From Microdochium bolleyi (Eukaryota > Ascomycota > Sordariomycetes > Xylariales > Microdochiaceae), in the NCBI GenBank assembly GCA_001566295.1, contig KQ964245.1:2981524-3045523 (forward strand): 64,000 bases of DNA, read 5' to 3'. Each line of letters opens with the position of its first letter. Position 1 is the stretch's first letter. Below the pieces are notes generated by a model. The model had not been told where the DNA came from, searched no databases, and was given only the letters and a program-made list of their open reading frames with translations. Shown piece by piece: positions 10,937 to 21,982 of this stretch. The position numbers and the translations under genes were made by a program.

Positions 10937-12502
10937 CTACATGACCGCACTGCTCTGCTTGCGGCGATGGAAGGCGCTCGCATGCACCAGTCCTTTGCCC
11001 ACGCTGGAGCTGCTGCTCAGGAGACGTCCGACCCAGCCGCGGTCTTCCATACTGCCTCCCGACGGCAAGAGGCGCTCCTTGCCAGTACGCCGAGCATATG
11101 CCTGCTGCCAGGTTTGCAGGCTCTTGCGTGCTTCTGAAGTCATGCACAGAGACTCGAGGTGGCGGAACACTCGGCGGCAGCGAACGTCCTCATCTTCGAG
11201 TACGGGTACTTCAGAGGACTGTGCGTGGTGATTGGCAAGCTCTGGCATTGTAGTGTCAGGGTCAATTTGTAGTCTCGTTTTTCCTTTGGACGAATGCTCG
11301 AACGTCGCCCGACGATTACTGTGCAGAGTGGGCTTCGTGCCAAGGTGTGGAATAAGTGATGAGTTCATGACAGGCCTGGACGATGCCCAAAGATCCGAGC
11401 CTCGGTGCGGGTTTGTTCGTTGGAAACGGTCAGAGGATGGTGCAAGCTTTGTCAGAGAGTTGGCGGGCGAGTCCAGAGGTCCCTCTGATGTATCAGACCA
11501 CCCTGTTTCCGAGCGAGACGCGGGAGTTTCCGGAGGCAAGCGCTCCGACATAAAGCGGTCAGTGAGTGCCATGAAGCGGCCAGACCAGTACTCAGAGCTC
11601 TGCGCAGTGTGAATGTGCCGTGGATCTCTGTAGGTCGTCTCAGAATCCTCATCAAAACTCGAGTGGGGAATCGAGATGGCCAGTCCAGAAGCCATGCCGC
11701 CTCCAGCCGGGCCGAGAGGTGCAATAAGGCTGCTTTGTGTGGCTGTGGAGGATCCCGATGCGTGTCGGGAGGAAATCGATAACTTGCGGGAGCTGCTCTT
11801 CTTGGGCTTCCCCAGCGAGGTGCGGGAGATTGATGCGGTGATATTGGACAGCACGTCTAGAGTGCGAGCCCGTGGAATGCCCGTACGTAATTTCGGCCTA
11901 GGCTTTGGCGATGCCTGGCGTTCCTTGTGTTCTTTTGGTAGCCTCGGCACCATATTTGTTATCGGCAGCTCGAGACTGTCTCTGTGGTTGATGATCAGGT
12001 CTCCCGAGTAGATGGGTGACACATTCTCGTGCTGGCACGGCAAACGTGGAGCAACACGTGGTGGAGGTGTATACAGAATGGCCTTTCTCTTGGGCGAGAT
12101 ACTGTTGTGGTGCCTCTGTGACAGAGGGCCGGAAGTGTTCACCAGGCCGCCCCGGTGACCAGTTTTCGAGAAAGTATCATCTTCAGCTCGTATGGCCGTG
12201 CTCTTTCGTACCGTTTCTACAGCACCGGCATGCGCAGACAGTCCGTATCGCGAGCTATTGGCAAACAGTGCCGTCGCTGGTGATCTTGTGGCAGACACGG
12301 GCTGGAACTCGGTCGTTGGGTGGCTCGTCAGTGGTCCACCAGTCGTGTAGCTTGCAGAGATACGTCGACTCGACCAAGTCTCGTTCCGGGACAGACCAGA
12401 GCCGGTGATGGTGCTGACAGTGTGAACTATGTCTGAGGTGAAGCGAACGGAGCGAGGCTGCACGGCTGGCGGAAGCCTCCGCGGCAGTTGAAAATCTGCC
12501 AT
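10937..12502 (-). CDS. hypothetical Ser/Arg-rich protein, 521 residues
   Basis: One uninterrupted frame of 521 codons starts with MADFQLPRRLPPAVQPRS. Most of it is Ser/Thr/Arg/Pro-rich and likely disordered, with many basic-Ser patches (for example KPKKSSSRKLSISSRH near residue 240) that could be phosphorylated. The only compact-looking part is near the C-terminus, where DEDVRCRRVFRHLESLCMTSEARKSL suggests an amphipathic helix. There is no signal peptide, membrane segment or known domain. No other open frame of comparable length overlaps it on either strand, and the codon pattern is even throughout, so it is probably a real gene. The function is unknown. Confidence 0.6.
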   Translation of the reverse strand: MADFQLPRRLPPAVQPRSVRFTSDIVHTVSTITGSGLSRNETWSSRRISASYTTGGPLTSHPTTEFQPVSATRSPATALFANSSRYGLSAHAGAVETVRKSTAIRAEDDTFSKTGHRGGLVNTSGPLSQRHHNSISPKRKAILYTPPPRVAPRLPCQHENVSPIYSGDLIINHRDSLELPITNMVPRLPKEHKERQASPKPRPKLRTGIPRARTLDVLSNITASISRTSLGKPKKSSSRKLSISSRHASGSSTATQSSLIAPLGPAGGGMASGLAISIPHSSFDEDSETTYRDPRHIHTAQSSEYWSGRFMALTDRFMSERLPPETPASRSETGWSDTSEGPLDSPANSLTKLAPSSDRFQRTNPHRGSDLWASSRPVMNSSLIPHLGTKPTLHSNRRATFEHSSKGKTRLQIDPDTTMPELANHHAQSSEVPVLEDEDVRCRRVFRHLESLCMTSEARKSLQTWQQAYARRTGKERLLPSGGSMEDRGWVGRLLSSSSSVGKGLVHASAFHRRKQSSAVM

Positions 12503-13010
12503 GGCTGATGTGTGTTGAAATGCTCAATGATGAGGCACAGAGCATCAGCTGCATCGTGGGTCAAGACGATGTAAAGGGTAGCGCGTTTCTGAATTGTCCG
12601 CGGGTGATGGAGTGGTCGTGTTGAACAACTGCCCTTTCAATGTTCCATGGAAGGCGTAACCGTGGTGACGCTTTCTTCGTGAAGACCATGCACTTGTGCT
12701 CTCAAGAATCGTGCCCACAGTCATGCGCCAAACACTGCGTAACTGCAACGAAGTCAGAAGATTCAAGCCAGTCAATTGATGGCCTTTTGCTCCGGAAAGC
12801 AATTTCGTTCCGAACATCTTGGTTACGTGAAGCAGAGAGTGATCCCAGCTCGCGACGATAGTCAAGGTGCAGCGTCACACGGGAAAGATGCCATTTGACT
12901 TCAACAGTGTTGCCGGCGTTGCGTTCATCCGTGGACATGAGAATAACATTGCTGAGACTGTATAAAGACGATGAAGCCGGGTTATATCAGAGATTGAACG
13001 ACTCAACTTT
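12503..13010. other. intergenic, promoter of the Ser-rich gene
   Basis: About 510 bases lie between two minus-strand genes and should contain the upstream region of the 521-residue protein and the 3' flank of the oxygenase. No gene is seen. Confidence 0.4.
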
Positions 13011-13955
13011 CTAGGTAAAAGTTCTACGATACATCAGGTCGGTCCGCATTGCGAACTTCTGTCCTGCCGTTACCGGTTGCCCCGAGTGCCACAATATCCT
13101 CTGCTGGAAGACCAGCACGCGGCCAGCTCTGGGCACGACATCCACAAATCGGTGCTGGGCCGGCGACCCAGGCACACCCCAGAAGCGAGTTGTCCCTCCC
13201 TTAGCAGCAGCATCAGCAGTGGCAGCGGCGGCAGCGACGTCCTCGAGTGATGGCGCTTGCTCCTCGTCCGCAGCATAATCAGTAGCATCACTGAGATACA
13301 ATTGGCACGTTAGAAAGCTCTTGTCCTCCTTCCCTGAGCCAGGGCGAGCGAAAACCTGGTCGCAGTGCCGGTCGTGGTGCATCCCCGGCCCATACCGCAG
13401 GAAGCTCAGCCTCTCGTTGGCGGCATACATCTCCCACGTCGCCTTGTGCCGGCCCTGACCGGCCTTGAGGTTGCTCGTGCCCGCGATGCCCTCTGACCAG
13501 TCTTTCGCCTCGCCTAAAGAGGCAGTGGCTTGAGCTTTGCTCGCTCCGGCCCCTGCTGCACGTCGGAGGCGAGTGACCCCCAGACGTTCCAGGTGCGGCT
13601 GTATCCGAGCATACAGGATTTCAGACACTTGTGCATTAAGTACCAGTGTGCGGTCGACCTCACGAAAGGCGTCGCCCTGGCTCAGCGGAGCCCAGTGTCC
13701 CTCTGGGAGGTTGCGGATTATGGCACACTCGTCGATCGAGAAGACGTTGTCGAGCACCACGGCAAAGAAGGGCTCGTAGGCGGGCAGCTCCGTCTGGGCG
13801 AAGTTGACTGGCGTGCATGTGATGGCACCTATGCGGCTCTGCGTGGTTGCTGATACGAGAAGACCATGATCGTGCTCTGGCAGCGAGAGCTCGAGGAGAG
13901 TACCCCGAGGGGTTTCGATGGCGCGGGAGGGCTCCATAGTGACGGATTGTTGCAA
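13011..13955 (-). CDS. 2-oxoglutarate/Fe(II)-dependent dioxygenase (prolyl hydroxylase-like)
   Basis: A single exon encodes 314 residues. The double-stranded beta-helix signature is complete: LSFLRYGPGM, then the iron ligands H197-x-D199 (HCD) and the distal H290 (LWHSGQ), with R304 (MRTDLMYR) for 2-oxoglutarate. The front half (FFAVVLDNVFSIDECAIIRN) matches the N-terminal helix of small P4H-like oxygenases. An Ala-rich loop near residues 240-256 is an insertion between strands. With no signal peptide, it should act in the cytosol or nucleus on an unknown protein or small molecule. An alternative start is Met7. A TATA-like element in the minus orientation lies about 125 bases upstream, at 14077-14086. 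Confidence 0.8.
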   Translation of the reverse strand: MQQSVTMEPSRAIETPRGTLLELSLPEHDHGLLVSATTQSRIGAITCTPVNFAQTELPAYEPFFAVVLDNVFSIDECAIIRNLPEGHWAPLSQGDAFREVDRTLVLNAQVSEILYARIQPHLERLGVTRLRRAAGAGASKAQATASLGEAKDWSEGIAGTSNLKAGQGRHKATWEMYAANERLSFLRYGPGMHHDRHCDQVFARPGSGKEDKSFLTCQLYLSDATDYAADEEQAPSLEDVAAAAATADAAAKGGTTRFWGVPGSPAQHRFVDVVPRAGRVLVFQQRILWHSGQPVTAGQKFAMRTDLMYRRTFT

Positions 13956-15059
13956 GCCATGTTGAGAGGCATGTGTCGTATCTAGGGTTTATTCGCCGGC
14001 AATCATGTTCGTCCTGTGCTTTTGGGATTATGTGGGTACGAGATGAAGAATGGCTGGCGAGGCGGACGGCTGGATCCCTTATATTCGGTTGTGGTTGCCT
14101 GAAGTTTGGGCCTTGACCCCTGTGACTCACAATGAGACAGAATGATCAGGCACAGATAGGGTCATCCGATACTGGAAATCCCGCCATACATGGCTACTTT
14201 ATGCTTATGTATCGAGCACATCCCTGGCTGACGTGGGTCCAGCGAGGTAGGCCGCTTTTCCTCTTGCGATCTATCAAAATCGCACTCATGGCGGTCGTCG
14301 CCACTTAGCGACTGGCAGGGCTGTGCCACGTGCTGGGCAGTGCTCGGGCAGTGCTGGAGCCCATGATGCCTGTGTGTGCAGAGTAAGTGTCAAGAAGAAC
14401 GAGGCCTCATGCCTCGAGCCTGCGTCAGTTCTGTCTCAAGTCGGTAACAAACATGTAATCCAATGGACGTCGGCGACTCGGCGAGATGGGAAAGCCTGGA
14501 AGCCTCCCGAGGTCCACTGTCGAAGTCGTTGACAGGGCCAGCCATGACATCAGGCCGCCCCGAGCCGGACCCCGCCAAACGCACCCTGACAGGCCCCACC
14601 CGCGCCGGCGCCGATCGGGATGCGGATGGATGGGTTCATCGGCAACGGTCCACCAACAACATCTCCCCATCTCGAGATCAATCGCCTCGCCCTTCGAACT
14701 GCCTGCCCGTGGTCTCCATTCTCTCTGGATTCGAGAATCTGACAAGAAGCGGTCTGGCACTGCACTGCTGCACTGCACAGGGGTATCGACAACCGTCTAC
14801 CCAGAGCCAGCCGCCTTGCGACGTGTCCGGCTGCGACTGGCACGGACGACGACGTACCTGCATCTCCCCTGCATCAAGACGTCCGTTCAGCGACAGCGGA
14901 CGCACCTCTTCACGACGTGTCCCAGCGCCCAAGAGGCCCCCATGCCAGCGGTTGAAGCCTGACCGAGGCCATACAACAGTCCCAGCTCGGTGTCGCGTGC
15001 TCTTCTAGACACCGACTTCTCCATTCTCCCTCTTCTTGCCCTCCCCGGCACCCAGGACA
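13956..15059. other. divergent intergenic region (oxygenase / TANGO2 promoters)
   Basis: This 1.1-kb region contains the upstream sequences of two divergently transcribed genes. On the minus strand a TATAAG-like sequence is seen at about 14077-14086. Several frames of 120-180 codons cross 14463-15008, but they overlap one another on both strands and lack domains, so they are taken as chance. Confidence 0.45.
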
Positions 15060-16106
15060 ATGTGCATCGTCATCCTCAGCACGGCGCACCCGCGCTACGC
15101 CCTCATCGTCGTCGACAACCGTGACGAGTACGTCCTCCGGCCCACGACTCAGCCCTACTGGTGGACCCACGGCGCCTCAGGGAGCCGCATCCTCTCGTCA
15201 CGCGACCTCTACCGTCATGAGCGCGGCACGTGGATGGGCTTCAACCAGGATGGCCGTTTCGCCGTTCTGACAAACTTCCGCGAGTCCGCCCTGGACGACC
15301 CGGACAAGTCCCACGGCGGCGTCAAGAGCCGTGGCGTCATTGTCACCGAGTGGCTCGGCGCGCCGCCCTGCGAGAGCCTCGACGATTTCGTGCCACGGGT
15401 GACAGATAGTGGCACGTACAAGGGCGTCGGCGGGTTCTCTCTGGTCTGCGGTGATCTCCGCGAGATGACGAAGGACAAAGGCATCAAGGCTGCCGCCATC
15501 ATATCGAATCGCTGCGACAGAGCTGAGCAGGTCCCCCGCATATGCCGCGCGAGAGGAGAGACAACAGCGCTCAGTAACACCATCTACGCGGAACCTGGCA
15601 CATGGCCAAAGGTCAAGATGGGAAAGGAACTCATGGAGAAGGCCATTCAAGAGGCGGTAGAGCAAGATCTGGATGAGGAGGCGTTGCTGCAGAGCCTGCT
15701 CAACGTGTTGGACCATGACACAATGGCTAAGGATCCAAACAGGACGCTGGCCGAGTTTCGCGATGCCCTGAAGACGTCGATCTTTATCCCTGCGTTCATG
15801 GACAAAGAGGCGCAGGAGGCCATGGATGACGCGAGACGGCGAGGGCGGGAACAACACCTTCCGCGATTCGAGACCGCTCCATCCGAGGACGACGGGCGCC
15901 GCGGCAGTGATGCAGAGCCGAAAGAAAACTTCCTGCGCGGAGCGTATGGCACGCAGCGGCAGACAGTCGTTTTGGTTGATTGGGACGGCAACGTCGTGTA
16001 CAAGGAGAGAGCACTTTGGGACGCACATGGCAATGAGCTGCGCCGAGGCGAGGCCGATGTGGTCAAGAGGTTTCGAATAGGCGAGACCACAAGTCCTAGG
16101 TTATGA
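15060..16106 (+). CDS. TANGO2/NRDE family protein
   Basis: A single exon encodes 348 residues. The ATG at 15060 is chosen because the family begins with Met-Cys; here MCIVILSTAHPRYALIVVDN leads straight into the defining NRDE motif at residues 20-23. Other family landmarks are GTWMGFNQDGRFAVLTNFRE, SRGVIVTEWL, TALSNTIYAEPGTWPKV (the SN motif) and the closing TVVLVDWDGNVVYKER block. Human TANGO2 is implicated in haem or acyl-CoA and lipid handling and in Golgi organisation, but its reaction is not settled. A possible N-terminal nucleophile Cys2 is present. A charged insertion near residues 260-290 is low-complexity and is probably a fungal addition. Confidence 0.88.
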   Translation: MCIVILSTAHPRYALIVVDNRDEYVLRPTTQPYWWTHGASGSRILSSRDLYRHERGTWMGFNQDGRFAVLTNFRESALDDPDKSHGGVKSRGVIVTEWLGAPPCESLDDFVPRVTDSGTYKGVGGFSLVCGDLREMTKDKGIKAAAIISNRCDRAEQVPRICRARGETTALSNTIYAEPGTWPKVKMGKELMEKAIQEAVEQDLDEEALLQSLLNVLDHDTMAKDPNRTLAEFRDALKTSIFIPAFMDKEAQEAMDDARRRGREQHLPRFETAPSEDDGRRGSDAEPKENFLRGAYGTQRQTVVLVDWDGNVVYKERALWDAHGNELRRGEADVVKRFRIGETTSPRL

Positions 16107-16443
16107 ACATTGTCAGGCACACCTGAGCCGTCTTATATCCTTCAAGCCACCGATAATGTTTCAACATCAGAGGAAGCAGCGGCATTCGCTGTGGAAGCCG
16201 CCCACTAGGCCTGGCCGTGCCTTCTGCGCCCTGCAGTCCCAAGATCTTTCTCCATACGAGCCCAAAACATCCCGACATTGTCCCCCGTACTACAGCACCA
16301 TCTAGTCTTCAACATCCCTGTACTACATACCAGTATCATTCTTTCTGTAGCATTCTCCCTCCTCCAAGCACGATAATCATCCTTCCTCCGTCGCAAACCC
16401 TCGCACAATTACGCTTGACCATCGCCGAAAGATCCTACCAGCA
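16107..16443. other. intergenic, upstream of the interrupted unknown gene
   Basis: This 337-base spacer has pyrimidine-rich stretches (for example around 16340-16400), as expected for a fungal promoter and 5' leader. No gene is seen. Confidence 0.4.
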
Positions 16444-18273
16444 ATGGCGTCCTCCCCGTGCCCTCGTGCCTCCATCACCCGCCTCTCCGTCCATGATCTT
16501 GAGGACGAGGAATTTTTCAGCGCGCCGCAGACCCGCCATGTGAGCATAGACCCGATGAAAACCTTCCAGCCCAATGTCGATTTCTCCAAGCCGCGCTACG
16601 AACCTCTCGTCCCTGTTTGCAAGATCGGACATCCGCTTGCTGAGACGTCATCCACCGCCAACATAAGAGTGCCCAAATTAACCACCCCATGGGCTCACGA
16701 GCACGATCCGCCCCACGATCACTTCTCTTGGAGAGCACTCCGCCGTCTGATCAAAGGGCATCTCACTACTACCAAGGATGAACCGAGCATCGCCAGTGGG
16801 CTCGGTGAGGCTGTCGTTGGAGGCGTCTCTCGGGAATCTGTCATGGATATCTTGCGTCGAGTTCCGCATCCTTCATCGCAGTACAGCCAGCGGAAGGACA
16901 CTCCTGCGGTCACACACTTGGAACGATCGCTGCTGGAAGATCGTGCTGCAAGGACAATATCTGACTGGCTCAATCTCACGGAACACGACGAAGACGAACA
17001 GAAAGCAGACAGTATCGTGGACCGCATCCAAGAATATCTCACTACGCGGCGCTACTCGGGGAGCGGCCTGGCTCATTTCGTGTCCAAAGATGTCGTGTCC
17101 AGAGAGAATATCCAGCCATCAGAGGTCGACCACCTAATCCCCGATGAGCCTGGTGAGTTATACCTAGTGCGCATGAGCGACGTTGCGGTGATCCTGGAGA
17201 TTGTCATTACGGGCATTCGCGACTCGAAGCAAATGCAGCGAGATCCAAAGATGGTGGACTCGGTTGTTTTCTCGTCACACGCACAAATTGCACCTCCTGC
17301 AACAACGTACAGCTCAGTGCATCCAACTTTTAACTGTTGCATGGACCCGAGCCAAAAGTGCGAGGCGCATCCTGGCTCGGATGTGGCAACCATTATATCG
17401 CGACAGAGCGTCTTGGAGGTGAACTAGAAATTGCCTGAGCCATTCACCACCTCTGTCCCGGGGGATGGCGACGCGCTCGAGATTCCCTCAAGCGCTGTGT
17501 TAGAGGCAGTCCAGGGAGCCCAGACACATGGTTTGGACAGCCCACCATCTCCGAAGCACAAACTGACGCTTGAAGGACCTGAGGAAGCCACATCACCCGG
17601 CAGCATTGGACAACACCTTTTTTCCAGATTGAGACTGCTCGAGGGGCAGGAAAGGTTCTGCGAGGAGGCAACATCACCTCTTGAGCCAGATGTTCCGAGC
17701 AAGTCAACTATGATGACAGGGTTCTCGCCCAGCAGTTGCAGTGAAGCTTACCAATATCAATGCCCTCCACCAGCGCAGTCCCCCGCCAGTCCAACTTTGC
17801 ACGGCGTTGGAATAGACACACACGTTCACGGTAACAAGAACGGCAGTACTGTAGCCATTGGGAAGAGGCTCCAAAGCTGTGACTCCGGACCAACGACGAC
17901 TCCACTCACGCTCCTACTGGGCACCCGGCAACACAAGGAAGCAAGTCGGCGTGGTAGTCCAAACCCACCGTCGGATGCAATCCCAAGGCAAACAATGATG
18001 GACGGATCCAAGAAGGGCCGAGAAATGACAAGACAGGCAACGCGACAAACGACGAGGGAATCCAAGGTCCTCAACGTGCTGAGGCGCTGTAGCTTCCTTC
18101 CGATGATTGACCAGACACCTGAGAGCCTTCGGCAAGCCGCATCAGCCAAAGACGAGCCAGACAAAGTGCCCATGACAGGCCACGGCGAGTATCGCCCGTC
18201 AAGCCAAGAATTGCTGCAAGAAATACTTGACAACGCGTTCAAGTCGGTGGATCGTCATAACAGGCACTCATAG
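16444..18273 (+). pseudogene. unknown gene interrupted by one in-frame TAG (17425-17427)
   Basis: The frame starting at ATG 16444 (MASSPCPRASITRLSVHDLE) runs 327 codons to TAG 17425-17427, then stays open in the same frame for 282 more codons to 18273. The downstream part has no early ATG; its first Met comes only near 17710. So it is more likely the second half of one protein of about 609 residues than a separate gene. No domain is recognised. The sequence is hydrophilic, rich in Ser, Pro and charged residues, and has no signal peptide or membrane segment. The TAG could be a real nonsense mutation, a sequencing error, or part of a small intron (a weak GTGAAC donor at 17419 could join acceptors at 17481 or 17505 in frame). 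A stop-free second half argues against long-standing decay. Confidence 0.5.
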
Positions 18274-18458
18274 AGCCGTTGGACATGGAGAAAGGAGAAG
18301 CTAGCTCAACAGAACAGCCTCAAGTAGACCATTCTATAGGCCGTGACACGAATTGTGAGATATTGGAATGGCAGCACGTCATAGGACTCTTTAACATGCT
18401 AGACTGTCATGGAGTAATTCTGTAGTCCAATTCCAAGGCTCGACTGCATTGCTACCTT

Positions 18459-19334
18459 CTAGAACACACCCGGGATGAACCTGGCCGTCTTTGTGTGCCA
18501 CTCCACCCACTCCCTGCCAAACTTGTCCTTGAGCATGCGCTCCTCCTGCCGCACCCGGACCGAGATGCCAAACACGCCGGCGAGCACGAAGCTCGGCCAT
18601 ATGAAGCCCAGCACGAACATCTTGACCCAGGGGTACCACTCCGGGGGAACGAGACAGGCGAGCATGGGCGTGTCGTAGCGGTAGTACAGGACCGAGTTGC
18701 CGAAGAAGAGCGCCGCGAGGCCCGTGTAGCTCGGGTGCTGCACGAGGCCGTAGATGCCCGTCGTGACCAAGCGGTCGGGCTCGGCGAGGGCAAAGGTGAA
18801 GTTCTGCGCGAGCGCCGAGTACGGGATCAGCCGCAGGGGCGCGCCGATGAGGATGATGATGGACAAGGGGAGGAAGACGAATGGGTGCCAGGAGAGGAGA
18901 GACGGGTTGAGGCCGTTGTTGTTGCTGCCGAAGGGTTTGGTGGTGGTGGGCGGCGGCAGTGAGCAGTACGGCGCGGCCCAGGACCTGGTGCCGGGGCTGA
19001 GACGGAGGGACTGCGCGGCCGGGTCGAAGTTGTACGCGAGGAAAGCCGTGTACGCCGCGAAGAAGGCGATGTGGCTGAAGACGAGGCTCGGGCCGAAGCG
19101 GGTCGTGAGGTTGATGGAGCGGATGAAGTCGTCGGGGCTCTTTCTTTTATTGGCCTTTTTGTCGTTGTTGGTCTTGGTGTCCGGCTTTCCCGCGGCGTCG
19201 GCGGCGGCCTCGGAGGAGGAGGAGGGGTTGCGGGGCGGCGTGACGCCGACAAAAGTCAGCCACGCGGCGGCGATGATGGTGGCTGCCAGGACGGCCTGCG
19301 AGGCCGAGGCCGGTACTGGTATTACGGATGCCAT
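18459..19334 (-). CDS. ICMT/PEMT-like membrane methyltransferase
   Basis: A single exon encodes 291 residues with several membrane segments (~13-31, 84-101, 152-172, 203-217 and 232-252). The C-terminal half carries the isoprenylcysteine carboxyl methyltransferase pattern: IPYSALAQNFT, then LVTTGIYGLVQHPSYTG (residues 189-205), and the tail block EERMLKDKFGREWVEWHTKT. These segments form the SAM pocket in this superfamily. The normally conserved Arg before HPSY is Gln199 here. The gene is best described as an ICMT-superfamily protein, probably in the endoplasmic reticulum; it may not be the Ste14 orthologue, because it has a Lys/Ser-rich loop (~36-70) and lower similarity elsewhere. The substrate could be a prenyl-Cys protein, a lipid or a small thiol. 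Confidence 0.75.
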   Translation of the reverse strand: MASVIPVPASASQAVLAATIIAAAWLTFVGVTPPRNPSSSSEAAADAAGKPDTKTNNDKKANKRKSPDDFIRSINLTTRFGPSLVFSHIAFFAAYTAFLAYNFDPAAQSLRLSPGTRSWAAPYCSLPPPTTTKPFGSNNNGLNPSLLSWHPFVFLPLSIIILIGAPLRLIPYSALAQNFTFALAEPDRLVTTGIYGLVQHPSYTGLAALFFGNSVLYYRYDTPMLACLVPPEWYPWVKMFVLGFIWPSFVLAGVFGISVRVRQEERMLKDKFGREWVEWHTKTARFIPGVF

Positions 19335-21552
19335 CGTTGCGAGGCGGTTCGGGAAGGATATGGATCACAAAGGCCGATATGCCCGGACGGAGGGGTAGCA
19401 GGGCTATACCGCAGGAGGACCACAGGAGGTCAGGGTGCTGCGCTGGTAGCGGTGCAATGTCAGCAACACGTCCCGTGTTTGGGAGAAGTCGCTGCTGGGG
19501 ACAGACAAGCTCGACATGTGCACCTTGGCTCGAGGTTCAGGGAGGGGCTGAGGCTGGCCGGCTGGCAGGCATCCAGGTTTAAGCGAAATGAGTCTGGTGT
19601 TTGAATGACGTAATAGTCTCGTGCCTATGTTGCGCGGAGACGTTCCGCGGCCAGCCTGGATACAATGGGGCGGCCATGTGACGCTTGGCAATGGTTCTCA
19701 CCCACAATGATGGGGGACTCTGTACCGTCGAGAATGGCCACAAATTAGAATACCCCTTCGCCTCCCTCTTGCGGGTGGCCTATGGAACCAGGTGGGCGAT
19801 CTGATTTTCGAGGCCGGGTTCAATGTACAAGACAAGCATCCATATCGGTCGATTAGTTGCACCGTTGGTATATCAACGCTGTATTGCAAATTCCAACAGG
19901 ATAACCCTTGCATTCTCGCAGATATATTCACCACGTCGTGTATCCCTGGGAAGCCTGCCGCAAGCATAGCGATTCACTCTTCATCGCAGACTGCGGGATT
20001 GTCCGTTGCTAGTGCCTATGTTGGAATTTTGCCTGGCGTCAAGGTAGCTTAGCTACTCGAGCGGTAGCTGAACGCTCGTGGCGTGACGAGTACCTTTAAT
20101 CATGGTTGTGACTCAAGCCTTGCGTCTTGGACAAGAGAGACAGTGGGCAATAACCCGTCATAGGCTCAGGGTGCATACTCCGAGTGTATGCCTACTTCGA
20201 TAAGGATGTGCTGATATCCCCGAACCTTCTGAGCCTACGAACTCTTTAGCGGTACTGTGTGGATTTGCCAGTGGATGCGGACTATGCGGTCCTTCAGTCG
20301 CCGGGAACCAGCCCGTGTATCTCGTCATCATTGGCATGAAACACGTCTGAGTGCGGCTGCTTTCGCGCAGAGGCGACCTCATCACCACTCCTCCTCCATA
20401 TCTGTGACCATTACCCTCAATGTTGCGGGCTTTGTTTGCGGAATGTGAATCCGTGGCAACCATGGATCTCCGCGACTGATTGCCGTCACGGTCGACCGCG
20501 TCACGAGAAAGCAGGAGAAGCGCGCATTTCCGCCATTTTCTTTGCATCGTCTCACACTCCGCACTTGTTCTTTGCACTCTATGTTGTGGCCACCACACCG
20601 CCATTTTTAGGTTCCGACAGCCCCTAGCATTGCGAAACATTTCGGACTTTTTCGGGCCGCCGCAAGGTAAACGATCTGCGGCGACTCAGTGCAAAAGATT
20701 GCCCAGGGTTATCTAAGCGGCGCTAAGACATATGTTGTCGGGGCCTCTATCGCTGACCTTGTCGTGTACGGAGCTTCCGCAGCTTGAACAAAGGAGTCGG
20801 ACAACAGAGAATCAAACAGACCATGTACGCAGAAGCTGCAGGTTTTCCAAAAAGCATGAGGCCCAGCTGGCTGGGGCGGGCATACTGGAGAAAACTGCAG
20901 GCCAAGAATTGGCACGTGCTGTGAACTCTGCCAGGCAACCGAGAGACACAACCTTGGGGTCACATCACATGCAGAGCTCACAGCAAGACTGTTGTCTCTG
21001 CATTGCGTGATGAAGCTGGGCGACAAGTACTGACTTGCCCCATGGCGACATTCAGCATCTTGCACGTGAGCAGTATGGGCTCCACTGCGCGCATCCAGGC
21101 AGCCAGTCCATGACATGTGCTGGAACACGCGCTGTGAGAAGGCCTCCCACGGCGGAGCTGTCGCGTCTCAAGGGGTGCCTGACCATCCCGACATAGCCGG
21201 CCGGTATCACAACCACCGCACCCGTCGATGGCTGTGCACGCAGCGGCCATGGGTCGGGCCGGCATTGAAACGGGCTTACGCGGCCGGGGCGTTTTGCTTG
21301 AGCGGCCAGCTCTGCGCAGCAAGACCGATGCGAGGCTGCCGGGCGACTGCGCGCGCAAAAACTGTGCTCCCATGGCTCGCCTGTGAGCGATTTCAGTCCA
21401 TATTGCAGCTGTTCCTTAATCTGAGCATCGTGAAGTCGCGGGGATAGCACCTGCTCGAAGGGGAAGGGCTGGCGCGGGGATCTGCAGCGAGGTCGTGCCG
21501 GGGTAGTATAGCCCAGGGTAGAGGGCCGTGGGCGAAGGCAGCGGATCCTGGT

Positions 21553-21588
21553 AAAGCTTGGCCAAAAGCTTGGCCTAAAAGCTTGTCT
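21553..21588. repeat. triple AAGCTTGGCC-type repeat with two PacC-like sites
   Basis: Three near-identical 11-13 base units (AAAGCTTGGCC, AAAAGCTTGGCCT, AAAAGCTTGTCT) stand head to tail about 490-525 bases before the protease ATG. The first two contain CTTGGC (21557-21562 and 21569-21574), the reverse complement of the PacC core GCCAAG. Ambient-pH control of the acid protease is therefore a testable inference. Confidence 0.45.
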
Positions 21589-21982
21589 ACAAGATGCTTG
21601 CTGTCGGCAGTCCCCGAACCCCTGAGGCCAGCAACACCAAGCCGCGCGTCACCAAAACGAACTGCCGGATCTGGCGAGCAATCCCTGCCCCTGCCACTGC
21701 CGCAGCTCGACCCTGTGCGCATCGCATCTGGAACGTCACGGAAGTCCGGCACTGGCCATGTGGGTGTGCTGGCCCTCATGCACGCTTGACAACCAGCCAG
21801 CGTGGTCCCTGGCGCCACGGGATCACGTCTTGGAAACACCAGCTTCCTCATCGGGGCCGGCCACGGCACTGGACACCTCGGAAGATCCTAGCCAGTTTTG
21901 GCACGTCCTCGACTCGTAGGATGTGTTCAACAAGACATAGAGCAGTGTCGAGGAAGCACCGGTGGCACTGAATCGAAACGAG

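Noticed and set aside
14463..15008. 181-codon plus-strand frame before the TANGO2 gene
   Set aside because: It ends before the TANGO2 start, overlaps other open frames and has no domain; it is probably promoter and leader.
15198..16028. 276-codon minus-strand frame
   Set aside because: It is antisense to the TANGO2-family gene and has no domain.
21393..21869. 158-codon minus-strand frame upstream of the protease
   Set aside because: It overlaps the repeat-bearing promoter region, has several competing frames and no domain.
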